64,000 nt of DNA from Patellaria atrata CBS 101060 (taxonomy: Eukaryota; Ascomycota; Dothideomycetes; Patellariales; Patellariaceae): positions 252,056 through 316,055 of the forward strand of contig MU006090.1 of assembly GCA_010093705.1 (NCBI GenBank), given 5' to 3'. Numbering within the stretch: the first letter of the stretch is position 1; every line of letters starts with the position of its first letter. The translations under genes were made by a program, and so were the position numbers. Under the pieces are notes generated by a model that saw nothing but the letters and a program-made list of their open reading frames with translations, was not told the origin of the DNA and searched no databases. Of this stretch, positions 36,465-47,447 are shown piece by piece.

Positions 36465-37381
36465 GAATACTGCTTAGATTGGCGTTGAGAGGGAGTGTTC
36501 GATTCGAGAGTTTGGGTACCTCGGTTTCGGTTGTATATGGCGTTTATAACGCGTGTATATTGCTATCTTTGTGTTCCTACGCGCTTTTGGGTAAAGGTCA
36601 AATTTACACCGTATGTGGTGTTTTGTGGCAAAGTTGAATCTGACGCTACTCGGTAATCCTAATAATACGACCATCTCATTGAGCCGTAAGCAATATCACT
36701 TTTCATTTTATAGGATTCTACCTATGCATGCCCTGGTTATAGTACATTAAAGAATATCTACGGGTTGGACCCGTCGGCTGCCAAGCATTATAGTCAATAG
36801 TTTTAAAAGCTGCGTTGCATTTCGTACTTCATCTCTAAGCATAATTTATCATCTGAATCGGGAATGTCGTCTAATGACCTGCGCTTATAACTTACTATAC
36901 CAGCATAATGAGGGATAGTTTGTAGAAGGAGGAGCTTTTTGGCCCCCAAAATGCCCATTCTTCCAACCGCCCAACAGGAACAGGTACAGTATACTTTCTC
37001 TCAGCCTTGCATTGCTGGTTCTTCAGCCTTTTACTTCTCTACTTCTTTATAGTCTCGTCTGCTCTTGAGACTACCTTAAATGCCCCGTTTAGATCTTCTT
37101 TTGTCGAGAATACGCATGATCCCCTTTTAATATTTCTTACTTTCGTAATCGGGTTGTCGGCTTCGCCAAGAAGTATCTCATCACCTACAATCATAACACC
37201 GACGTATGTATTCAGCTTAGCCTTATTCAAGCTTAGAAGTATTTATTGTACTTTAGCTAGAATACTGCCTTTACTAGATGTGTTGACATCCTCTAGTCGG
37301 GAAGACGAAGTTAACACAAAGGCTACTTGCCTTGCGACAACAAGCGTTACTGCGTCATCAGCACCTTCAACGACTCCCACA
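36465..37381. other. Intergenic upstream of glycosidase-like gene; possible missed first exon
   Basis: A frame in phase with the next gene stays open from about 36950 without an ATG, and reads HCWFFSLLLLYFFIVSSALE at 37010-37069 (signal-peptide-like). A separate ATG frame begins at 36951. The real 5' end of the next gene may lie here. The word GTACAGTATAC is near 36984. Confidence 0.4.
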
Positions 37382-39772
37382 ATGGAAGCAACGAGACTTC
37401 ATCTAAGTGATCCACCCTATGAAAACTACTTCTACTCCGACCCGCGTGGTGCAAGTCATGTCGTGATCACGACTCCATTGGAGGATAGTAACCTAGAGGT
37501 TATCAAACCAAGACTTCTGGTTAGTATTTACTTTCAAAACTAATGTTTCGTCTATGTTATATTAAGAATACGTAGGTTGCGTGGCCTGCTGGAAACAGTG
37601 GGGTTGTGGCATTTTTCGCTCCCCAGAACGGGGTAGAGGGATCCTTGACTCTGAAACTGGTAAATGAGACTGACGGTGATGCTTTGAGCGCTGTCTACGA
37701 GACGGCTACACAGTCAGGAGATAACCCTCAGGTCGGCGTGCAAGGGACTATTGAATTGAATACCTCTGCTTCCCTGGATATTACTATTCTAGGAAGTATA
37801 AGATCAATTCGCGATTACACTGAAGGGGGTGCAATCCTTCGCCCCGAGATCCAAGATACGATTAAGGTGAGGGAAGATGGGACTGGCGGCGTAATCATAA
37901 GCAGACTTTTGTTCGACAACACAACTATCATCTGCCTCAAGTTCCGTCCCTCGTCGAATGGGTCTCATATCAAGGCAGAGAATGGCACGGTCAACTTCGA
38001 ACCGGGCAGGTACATATTCAGCGCCTTGTCCAACTACGCCCAACTGGAGCAGTTGAGCCCCCAGGAGGTACTGAGCCATGCAGCTCAGGATCTGATCTCC
38101 CGGTACCCGGATCAAACAGCTTCTTTATCCTTCCTGTCGTATTCCAAGAAACTCTTAGCAGGGACATGGCGCTTCCTGAACTATTTTGGACGTGACAGTA
38201 TGATCTCCCTTCTCCTTCTACAGCCTGTACTGAGCGAAGGCGAAAACGGGGCTATCGAAGCCGTCATCATTGCGGTGCTCGAACGTCTCAACAAGACTGA
38301 TGGAACCGTGGCTCATGAGGAGACGATTGGTGATTATGCGACTTGGCTGAGTATGCAGGAAGGCGGGCAAGACCCGAGTCCGCAGTACGACTATAAGATG
38401 ATCGATTCTGATTACTACCTGCCAATTGTGATGGTCAACTATTTTCTTGACACTGAAGTGGGCCAGGCGAGGACGGAGGATTTCTTGTCGACAAAGGCGA
38501 GTGAGAACCCCAGAAACGCGGGATTGACTTTTAGGGAGCTTGCAACTATCAATGCAGAGAAGATCATAAGGACGTCTGCACCATTTGCTGAGGAGGGGGG
38601 ACAGGTTGAATCGAACCTCATCAGATTGCATGAGGGAGTCCCTGTTGGGGAATGGAGAGATAGCAACGACGGGCTTGGAGGAGCAAGGATTCCTTACAGT
38701 GTTAATGCTGCGATGGTGCCTGCTGGATTGCAAGCCATTGCTAAGTTGACGGAAGCTGGATTCTTCCCTCAACATCCGGAATGGCGTGAATTAGCCACTC
38801 AGTACGCACGGATATGGGAAGATAAGGCGTTGGATTTCTTCAAGGTAGGACTTCTGGTCTACCCTTCAGCTTTGATCAAACCAATTGACGGTTTTCTAGG
38901 TCGAAATCCCACAGCAAGACGCGAAAACTCTCGTTGGCGACTACATCTCTGAAGTTGGAGTCGGGGAAATGGCAACCACACAGAACATCACCACGCCCAT
39001 CACCTTTTACGGCCTCGGCCTCGGCGGTGAGAATACCGAGAATATCGTCCGAGTGATGAACACAGACGACTGTTTCCGGTTGTACCTATTGAACAGCACT
39101 AACCAAGCCCAATTGACCACGTTCATAGACCAAACTGCAACAAACATCCTCCTCCCCTTCCCACTAGGTTTGTCAACCCCCGTGGGCCTCGTAGTCGCCA
39201 ACCCGGCCTACGGCGGCGAACCATGGTAAGCCAGAAACCCCTTCATCCTCCTCTCGCCCAAACCTCAGATATTGAAATTCTCTCCCCACTAACGCCCAAT
39301 CCCCCAGGTACACTCAAACATTTCCTAATAACGCCTACCACGGCACCGTGATCTGGGGCTGGCAACTCGCTATGATGGCCGCCGGCTTGGAACGCCAGCT
39401 CTCCCTCTGCAATACCTCCTCCCCGCCAGATTTCTTTCGCAACGAAGCCGTGTACGGTAAAGTGGTGAAGGCGTATAACCACCTCTGGGACGTGCTCGAG
39501 GCGAACGAGCAGTATTTGAGCGGCGAGCTGTGGAGTTGGACTTATGAGGACGGCGGGTTCAGGTATACGCCATTTGGAACGCTCGCACCGCCAGAGGGGA
39601 TGGCTGCTACTGGTGAGTTATCGTTGATTTTCTTTCACCTGTTCTTTCGTCAAATGGAAATGGCTTTCTGGAGAGTGAGACTGATGATTTCGTGTGTGCA
39701 GAGAGCAATATTAGCCAATTGTGGAGTCTCACTTTCCTTGCCTTGAAGAGGAACGAGAAGTTTAGGGTATAG
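37382..39772 (+). CDS. Six-hairpin (alpha/alpha)6-barrel glycosidase-like protein
   Basis: Five exons: 37382-37519, 37576-38844, 38900-39225, 39308-39612 and 39702-39772, giving 702 aa from the first plausible ATG. Introns are 56, 55, 82 and 89 bp; all phases close. The N-terminal 200 or so residues are beta-rich (VAWPAGNSGVVAFFAPQNG). The rest shows helical-barrel patterns: TWRFLNYFGRDSMISLLLL, DGTVAHEETIGDYATW, DSDYYLPIVMVNYF, LHEGVPVGEWRDSNDGLGG and YHGTVIWGWQLAMMAAGLE. The GRDS and E/D-rich loops resemble GH63/GH15 and debranching-enzyme barrels, with Asp/Glu in likely catalytic positions. Several N-x-S/T sequons suggest the protein is secreted, but this start gives no signal peptide, so the true first exon is probably upstream. 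Substrate unknown; alpha-glucoside or trehalose-like sugars are possible. Confidence 0.75.
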
Positions 39773-40665
39773 GAAGATTGATTGCTGGTTTGACGGCTCC
39801 TCGTTCTTTGTCTCGTAATCTGTATTGGGTACTGAGAGGAATTGAAAGGCTAGAGATTCACCAGGGACACTAAAGGCACGTTTACGGACAGGATATCACA
39901 ACGCTGTTTGATAATTATTATGAATATGAACCATTTCAGTCCTTCCCCTCATGTGATGTCACGGCAGGCGTTGTAAGGGTCGGAGGTAAGTGAGGGATTC
40001 AGTGTACCGTAGTATAGTGTCAGGTGGTGAGGGGAAATAACTGTATTTGTGAACTCGGAACAACGATCAAGGATGATGTATTGGGATAGGGATGGATGTA
40101 TAAACCTTAAAAGGAGAATTGGAGGCCGATCTTTACCCCAAGTTTTACCGCGAGGCGGGCCGCTTGTGAAGATCAGGTACCGATATCCGACGGCTGTTCT
40201 CCGCACGCGGGGTTCCATATATTAAAATCAACCTCAAGTCGGACGAACGTTGATCGATTATTGACTATTGAAAGATAGATTTGACGAGATGGCGATGGCG
40301 TCAATAGTTCTGGATCTTCTAATGTGCACTCTACAGCTTGATGAGTAAAAGTGTTATCGTACTCCTACTTCGGGATTGTAAAAAGGGGCCCCCTATTTCT
40401 CGATTTGCAGTTTTCACTTTCAAGAGTGGTAATAAATGTTGAGGAGAATAAAACACTAATTCATAGCTTCGACTAACTACCAACCAGTCCTAAGTCTCCC
40501 CCGACACCCACTTCCTTTGCAAACCAAAGCAGCAACTGTAACGACAGACTTCACAAATACAGATTCCCAAGGAGCTTTCAAGTATATTCCAACTCGTAAC
40601 TAGACCTCCGCGAAAGTTGAGAGCTTTGGAGGCGCCGCAGTTGGTGATGTGTTTCAATCATCCAT
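39773..40665. other. Intergenic, convergent 3' flanks
   Basis: Between the glycosidase-like gene and the hydrophobin gene. The frame at 39949-40218 (minus) shows no pattern. Nothing supported. Confidence 0.4.
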
Positions 40666-41124
40666 CTAGAGAGATGAGCACTGGGCATCAACAACGATGA
40701 GACCCTAGAAAAGAATTAGTATACATTGTTCGATTCAACTTCGATAGGATATGAGACATACAGAGTTCTTGTTGCCAGTGCAGCAGGAGACCTCGGTGCT
40801 ACCGCAAAGTGACTCAGGGGCGACGTTGGTCAAGACGGAGACTGTTCATTTCATGTTAGCAAAACATTAAGACCGAATGCTAAAGATTCATAACTCACCA
40901 ACATTGGCACCGACACCAACGCAGCTGTTAGCGAGAACGGGGCCGACGATGGCGCTGATGAGGCCAGCGCTGTAGTCTTCGCTGCTTGGGTTGCAGCAGG
41001 AGAGGGTCTGGTCTGGAGAGCACATCTCGCTGGCACCACCGATGGTCTTGGGTGTGGTCCTCTTGCTGGGAGCAGCCGCAGCGAGGATGGCGAAGGAGAT
41101 GGAGAAAATAGCGGAGGTCTTCAT
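40666..41124 (-). CDS. Class I hydrophobin, 114 aa
   Basis: Three exons: 40899-41124, 40762-40841 and 40666-40704; introns 54 and 54 bp, with phases closing at TAG. A signal peptide (MKTSAIFSISFAILAAAA) is followed by eight cysteines in the hydrophobin order C-x7-CC-x23-C-x19-C-x6-CC-x14-C. The spacing fits class I rather than class II. Hydrophobins are secreted and self-assemble at air-water interfaces, coating aerial hyphae and spores and aiding surface attachment. In the longer open frame the N-terminal extension up to 41298 is 5' leader, not protein: the signal peptide begins at 41124. A TATA box lies about 143 bp upstream. Confidence 0.93.
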
Positions 41125-44049
41125 TTTGATTGAGATTTGGATTTGCGAAGGAACTTCGGCTTGAAAGATTGTATGAGCAGTTGAGAGACTGGATAACTGG
41201 ATGTAGAGAGTGTTGAAGACTGATGCTGATGATGAGAGAGTCTGTTTCGAAGGAAAAGATGAGGGCCTTTTATAGACTGTTCTTCTGCTCCAAAACACTT
41301 CGTCGTCACGGTCGTCGAGGTCCGCTTTCCCGCTCTTCCATCGATCCTCGATCTGTTGTTCACTATCAACAAACCTGTTCCTGGAGAGAGTTGTTGTCTC
41401 CTGACTCCATCCTCAAAGTCCCCTTGGAGGTTCCACCAATGATGCTTCACAATGTAGCACTATGCTGTCAGTTTCAATAGTTCATATCATCAAAAGGAAT
41501 ACTGTGTCCGACGGCTATTTTGAGAGGAGTCAATGTGCACCAGGTTATGCTTGTTGGAATGCAGGAGGTGAGCCTCGACATGGTTGTACACAGCGATATG
41601 CTTGATTTCTTCTATTTAATTCCACAAAGATTCCGGGAAGCGATAGAAGGAAAATGGAAAGATCATCGTCATTGTACATCCGTACCGCTGTTTGATGCTT
41701 CGATTCATAGCTGAACATACATTGGCAACCGTTGTCAGTAATCAAAGGCCTGCAGGACATGGTCGGAGATTGCCACATATAGTATGTAACAGTGACCTGA
41801 TGAGATAATTATCTCAGGCTTTCCAAAGAAGCACATTGCTATAGACATACTTTGTTCCCTGGTTAAATCTCATGGGCAACCGGAAGTTGACCGGGTTCGA
41901 CTGTTTATTGACCTCCTCAAGCGCTACCCTCCTCATCAGAGTGCTATCTGATATATTCCCGAATACCACAGGAAAGGGGAACTCTCGGCTCGGAAGGAAC
42001 GGCCAATAGTCATCATATGTTGACATCCCTAGTGGATAGAACGGCAGAGTCACAATGATCCTGGCGGTTAGAACGCATTCGAGGGCCCCCGACGCCGTGG
42101 ATGAACTGCTTTGTGGCGTAAGAATCAGCGCTTATACTGCTTGAGCTTTCTCAGCAGAACATCCTCGTGGATAAGATACCAGAGGCTACGTTCAATGCGT
42201 TCCTGAAGTTGAATGTATTTGAGATTGTTGGTCCCCAAACGATAAACTTCGTTGTTAGTTTCCATTTGATGAAGTTAATGATAGTTGCCAAGATGTTATA
42301 GTACAACTTTGAAGGAATCTTTGACGCAGAGAGCCGCATGATGGATTTGTACCGCAAGGGGATGGTAAATTCCTTATTCTCTGGTTGGGTATTCCAATAT
42401 TAAGCTTTCTGTCAGGAGCTTGATCCACCAGTAGTAATCGTGATCTGTTTCGACTGCCATAGTTGTGGTGTCTAGGGTATACACTCTCCTTAGTGAGCAT
42501 GTATATTGTTCATAAGACATGAACAGTGCGTTCAAAACAGATTGCTCGACTTGGCATGTGAATACGGTAGATGCGAGGACGATTATCTGACATCATACTG
42601 CATTGTTCAGTTACTCTGCAAGTACAGGGGCATGCTACAATGGACATGGACTCATCATTTCTGCTGTCAATTAGAGTCTGAGTGCTTTAGGCAGATGATT
42701 TGGAGAGCAAGCGTCGGTCACGAATGTACGTACAAAGTTCTAGCCCCGCAGCCATGGTTGAAACAGTCAGTCAATACCCATATTCTCTTCCTGTAGATCA
42801 CGACCTTCAATTGCCCGAAGAGTGGCGTTGATCATCGTGAACTCGCCCGAAGCCACGTTTTGAAAATCGTTTATGTATATGATCTGGTACTAGTACATCC
42901 TGTTCAGCTCATGATCCTTGGGAGAGGTTACACAAGCGGATCCTTCAACGGTTGTTAGCCAAGACGGACTAGAGTGTACCAATAGTGCATGTCTGCAAGA
43001 TATATACATCAATGAGGAGAGGGGGCCAAAGTCCCATGATGAACGAAATTAGGCGTAAAGGGGGAAGCCGCAACGCGATGACAGAAATGTTTTGGTCATA
43101 ATGGATTAAACAAAGGCGCGGCATATCATTGACAGGGCGATGAGTGAAAGAAATCACTTGTTTCCACCCTGTCCAGCCAAGGTGAACAGCCTTTCCAAAG
43201 TATAGGGAGATGACAGAAACCGATAGACTGAAAGCTGTGATACACTTACTGTGCGCCCAATCAACGCTTGTCGGAAGACCATGCTTGGAAAGATCAGCAG
43301 CCTACAGTGTAAATTAATCAACGTGTTCCAACAGGAACGCAACATGAAATAGCAACAGGAGAGAATATGCGGGCTCATACGTGAGCATTGACCAGGTCCT
43401 CATACGATCCCGACGTAACGGACCGCAGCCCGTTGATCATGTTGACACCATGAATTTTAACGTTAAGATTTTTTTTCTACGATCTCAAAATAAATATTCC
43501 AGTCGTGGTAGGGAACGGTAGATCACTTACTTGGGTCTATGAAGGTAGGCAAGGGGGACCGTTCGCTTGGAAGAACGCCTCAATTGCCCTCGCCACTTTG
43601 CTATGGCATGGCTTCCCCGCACTCAATATGTATTGGCGTATCATGCCCGCAAGTCGATCTGACAAGGACTGGCTACGACAAAGTTATAACGAAATGCCTC
43701 ATCCAGTAAAGTTTCCCCTCTCAACCAATTGCACTGCGTAAAAGCTGAACTCAGCTCCAGAACTGGGATCAGAAGGTGACTAGGATACAATGAGCAGCTA
43801 AAGGATACTGGAAGCTTACAAGGCTGAGAGTAGAAATCATTTGGATAAAGAGATGATGCATTTTGGTTTCAGATTCTCCATGTACATGGCGAATCAACAA
43901 TCCGACTGCTGTTGCGCCCAATCTGTTTACAGCAATTAAGAAAGATTGATCAAATCTCGAATAGGAAACCGTGACGTGGTATCAAAAGGCAATTTCCGCT
44001 CGAAACTCCAGTGAGAATTGAATGAACATATCGAATCATGTATTCGAAC
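41125..44049. other. Three-kilobase gene-poor stretch upstream of hydrophobin
   Basis: Contains the hydrophobin promoter and then about 2.5 kb with only short frames. Minus-strand frames at 41814-42053 and 42151-42357 and a plus-strand frame at 43505-43741 read somewhat like protein but give no closing gene model or motif. It may hold decayed genes. The nearby MAD2 gene ends at 44050. Confidence 0.4.
41267..41274 (-). promoter_or_regulatory. TATA box of the hydrophobin gene
   Basis: TATAAAAG on the minus strand, 143 bp upstream of the hydrophobin ATG at 41124. Strong TATA boxes are common in highly induced hydrophobin genes; use here is inferred. Confidence 0.5.
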
Positions 44050-45029
44050 TCAATCTGCCGTTCTGTGTTATTGTTAGAAATCCTGTCGTTGTCAGCAGGA
44101 AGTGAATGCCGCACCTATAGCTAACAAGTGTGTCAACACGATGATTACTCGTGCTGAAGCTCCTAAGCTGAACTTTTTCTCCGTTCTTGATCTCTTTGGC
44201 ATCACTATCACCCCATTCCATAGGGACGTCGGAGTCTGCATCGGCGTAGACTAGCACGTTGAACGTGCAGTTCCCATCCAGCATTGGAAGGAACGTGACA
44301 GATGCTGTGATTTGGCGAAAGATCGACTGTATCTCGTCCTGTATCTCTTTCTCCGTCTTTTCTGGCTGCGGTTCCGCATCACTGAGGTCCAGTTAGCCTT
44401 CTTGAATAAAGGGCTGCACCACATCTGACATACTCCGGCGCAGAATTCTCCTTGTCCCCAGCTCGCTTCGATGATTTGGACTTGGAAGACTTCCCAAAAA
44501 TTTGAACATCAAACTGCCATCTCTCCACATGTTCTCCGGTCTCTTTACTTGTAATTACAACGACAAGCTTCGATATTTTACCTCCAAGCATCCATTTATT
44601 GAGCTGAGACATGATTTTCTTGATGTAAGCTTTTACTTGATCATCAGAGGTTACTTCTGATGGTTAATATACTCATTCGGGACATCTAAAACAAAGTAAG
44701 GGAGACACCTACCAAGCATATTCAATCCATACTTCTTGACCCTACAGCTATTATTAGGATGAATATGAGAAGAATAGGTTTTGAGAACTCACGGTGTAAA
44801 GTCTTCTGCGGGATAGACGCCGCGTTGGAAGAGTATGGTGTTTATCGAGTACTCGAACTATACAAATCAGCACAACTCAACATAGTAGTAGTGAGAATAG
44901 CATACAAATTCCGCGACAATCTTAGACGACCCTAAGGCTTGTAAGTAACCTAGAGCAATGGTAGAATACAATCTACAAACCTTTTAAGGATAACTTATGG
45001 ACCTTGGACTTGTCTTTATCAGTCGACAT
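44050..45029 (-). CDS. mad2: Spindle assembly checkpoint protein Mad2 (HORMA domain)
   Basis: Seven exons: 44981-45029, 44906-44931, 44793-44857, 44713-44741, 44434-44653, 44115-44381 and 44050-44062, giving 222 aa. Introns are 48-59 bp and every phase closes. The spliced protein starts MSTDKDKSKVHKLSLKG and reads through SSKIVAEFFEYSINTILFQR, DDQVKAYIKKIMSQLNKWM, KLVVVITSKETGEHVERWQF, ASVTFLPMLDGNCTFNVLVY and EWGDSDAKEIKNGEKVQLRS to a C-terminal VSYRTAD. These are hallmark Mad2 segments. Mad2 adopts open and closed forms, binds Mad1 and Cdc20 at unattached kinetochores and holds back the anaphase-promoting complex. Three exons are under 30 nt, and a SSKSKSSKRAGDKEN insert (about residues 110-125) is longer than in yeast. 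The gene is divergent from GUF1, 341 bp apart. Confidence 0.95.
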
Positions 45030-45370
45030 TATGTCTCTTTGCGTTGTGCAATTCGAGCAAGCGAGTACGTAATTGCTGGAATGGTTTATTTCCGAACAAA
45101 CTTTAGTTGCAACAGCTCTAGAAACAATTCAACCAAGCGGATGGCTATGTGTAGCCCCTTTGTATTTCAATCACGAGTGTTCTTCATATAATTTACTGAG
45201 ATCTGAGAGCTGCCGTCTAAACTTCAGGATGCCCCTTGGCCCGTGCACGGTTGAGGGGAGAACGACCCGGCCGAGGATCAACCGGTGATAACTTCCCGCT
45301 TACTAAGAAAGACTTTTATTCTGTCCCAAGTCTGCCGAAGATCGATGTGAAAAAATAAAGCGACGAACTC
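45030..45370. other. Divergent promoter between MAD2 and GUF1
   Basis: 341 bp. Contains a single CCGTGCACGG palindrome at 45241-45250 that also occurs in the transposon ends near 57.9 kb. No gene. Confidence 0.45.
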
Positions 45371-47374
45371 ATGCAACCATGTTCTAGGTTCTCGAAACGC
45401 TTCATCTCAGTATGGCGATCGCCGCCAGCAGCGCGTCTTCCCTTTCTCATCCTCGATAAATTACCTCTAGGAACATCAATTGGCTTCCGTTGCTTCCATC
45501 CGTCACCCTTCGTTCGGGTAGCAGCTAGCAAAGTCCTATCCGATCTCGAGAAACGCATCTCTGCTATACCCATAGAACGATTTAGGAACTTTTGTATTGT
45601 TGCCCATGTCGACCATGGCAAAAGCACGCTTAGTGATCGTCTACTGGAGCTTACTGGGACCATACAGCCGGGTGGAAACAAGCAGATTCTAGACAAGTTA
45701 GATGTGGAGCGCGAGCGTGGCATTACCGTGAAAGCGCAAACATGTAGTATGATATACAACTACAAAGGGGAAGACTATCTGCTTCATCTGGTCGATACTC
45801 CTGGGCATGTGGATTTCCGCGCAGAAGTCTCGAGAAGTTATGCTAGTTGTGGGGGAGCACTTTTACTTGTCGATGCTAGTCAAGGCGTTCAGGCGCAAAC
45901 TGTTGCCAACTTCTATCTTGCTTTCTCCCTAGGTCTCCATCTAGTTCCTATCATCAACAAGGTCGATTTACCATCTGCGGATCCTCAGCGAGCGCTTCAA
46001 CAGATGCACGATACTTTTGAGCTGGATCCGGACAAGGCCGTCCTAGTGTCGGCGAAGACAGGCCTGAATGTAGAGGCAGTTTTACCTCAAGTCATCGAGC
46101 AGATACCTGCTCCAGTTGGTGAAGACTCGCAACCCTTACGTCTTCTACTCGTTGACTCCTGGTACGATAATTATAAGGGCGTCATTTTACTGGTACGAAT
46201 TTTTCAGGGGAAGATAAGACCCGGCGATCATATTATATCCTTTGCCACTGGCTTAAAATATACTGTGGGAGAAGTGGGCATTATGTACCCTGATCAAACA
46301 TCTCAAACAATACTCCGGTCTGGTCAAGTCGGATACATCTACTTTAATCCCGGGATGAAGAAGTCTCAGGAAGCAAAGATCGGCGACACATATACCACGG
46401 TTGGGTCTGAAAAGCTAGTAGAGCCACTACCTGGCTTTGAGGAACCGAAGTCGATGGTTTTCGTCGCAGCATACCCTGTTGATCAATCCGATTACGAACA
46501 TCTTGACGACAGCATCAACCAAATCGTGCTCAACGACCGCAGCGTATCTGTCCAGAAGGAATCCTCAGAAGCTTTAGGCGCTGGTTGGCGTCTCGGGTTC
46601 TTAGGCACGCTTCACTGTTCGGTCTTTGAGGACCGTCTTCGCCAGGAGCATGGTGCCAGTATCATCATCACACCGCCCACTGTGCCCTTCAAACTCATTT
46701 ACCGAGATGGCAAGGAACAGATTATTTCGAATCCTGCCGAATTCCCGGATGACTCTCAGCAGTATAACAAAATTACCGAGATTCAGGAACCTCGCGTCGT
46801 CGCAACGATCACCATGCCCGAAGAATATATCGGCAAGGTCATCGAGCTCTGTGAAGCCAATCGAGGTGAACAGGTGGAGCTCACCTTCTTCACTGCAACT
46901 CAAGTGATCCTGCGCTATGATCTCCCGCTTGCGAATCTCGTCGACGACTTCTTTGGTAAGTTGAAAGGCGCGACAAAAGGTTATGCAAGTCTCGACTACG
47001 AGGAGTCGCAGTGGCGGCGATCTCAGCTACAGAAACTCCAACTCCTGGTCAACAAAGCACCTGTTGACGCTGTTGCTCGAGTCGTGCACACGTCGCAGGT
47101 CGTACGGCTGGGTAAACAATGGGTAACGAAATTCAAAGAGCATGTCGACCGACAGATGTTTGAAGTCGTCATTCAAGCTGCGGTGGGGAAGAACGTTGTA
47201 GCGAGAGAGACGATCAAGCCGTTCAGGAAGGATGTGCTGGCGAAACTGCATGCCAGTGACGTAAGCAGGAGACGGAAGCTCTTGGAGAAGCAGAAGGAGG
47301 GAAGGAAGAAATTGAGAGCAGTTGGGAATGTGATTATCGATCAGAGCGCGTTCCAAGGGTTCTTGTCGAAGTAG
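45371..47374 (+). CDS. guf1: Mitochondrial elongation factor 4 (LepA homolog) GUF1
   Basis: Single exon, 667 aa, the usual length. A basic, acid-poor N-terminus of about 50 residues looks like a mitochondrial presequence. The GTPase domain carries G1 AHVDHGKST (78-86), RGIT, G3 DTPGH, G4 NKVD and G5 SAKTG. Later domains match LepA/EF4 with EF-G-like domains III and V and the LepA-specific C-terminal domain, including [15 protein letters not shown] and the ends [20 protein letters not shown] and [17 protein letters not shown]1 promotes back-translocation and fidelity of mitochondrial ribosomes under stress. It is convergent with the downstream MFS gene, 73 bp apart. Confidence 0.97.
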   Translation: MQPCSRFSKRFISVWRSPPAARLPFLILDKLPLGTSIGFRCFHPSPFVRVAASKVLSDLEKRISAIPIERFRNFCIVAHVDHGKSTLSDRLLELTGTIQPGGNKQILDKLDVERERGITVKAQTCSMIYNYKGEDYLLHLVDTPGHVDFRAEVSRSYASCGGALLLVDASQGVQAQTVANFYLAFSLGLHLVPIINKVDLPSADPQRALQQMHDTFELDPDKAVLVSAKTGLNVEAVLPQVIEQIPAPVGEDSQPLRLLLVDSWYDNYKGVILLVRIFQGKIRPGDHIISFATGLKYTVGEVGIMYPDQTSQTILRSGQVGYIYFNPGMKKSQEAKIGDTYTTVGSEKLVEPLPGFEEPKSMVFVAAYPVDQSDYEHLDDSINQIVLNDRSVSVQKESSEALGAGWRLGFLGTLHCSVFEDRLRQEHGASIIITPPTVPFKLIYRDGKEQIISNPAEFPDDSQQYNKITEIQEPRVVATITMPEEYIGKVIELCEANRGEQVELTFFTATQVILRYDLPLANLVDDFFGKLKGATKGYASLDYEESQWRRSQLQKLQLLVNKAPVDAVARVVHTSQVVRLGKQWVTKFKEHVDRQMFEVVIQAAVGKNVVARETIKPFRKDVLAKLHASDVSRRRKLLEKQKEGRKKLRAVGNVIIDQSAFQGFLSK

Positions 47375-47447
47375 ATGTAAATTATGTGCTTCTAGTATCA
47401 TGTGTAATTATATGTATTATGCCTTTCCCTTGCCTCTTTAGATCAAC

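Noticed and set aside
45241-45250. CCGTGCACGG palindrome identical to the transposon TIR core, in the MAD2/GUF1 promoter.
   Set aside because: No TA-flanked inverted repeat or transposase sequence surrounds it; a 10-base match alone may be chance.
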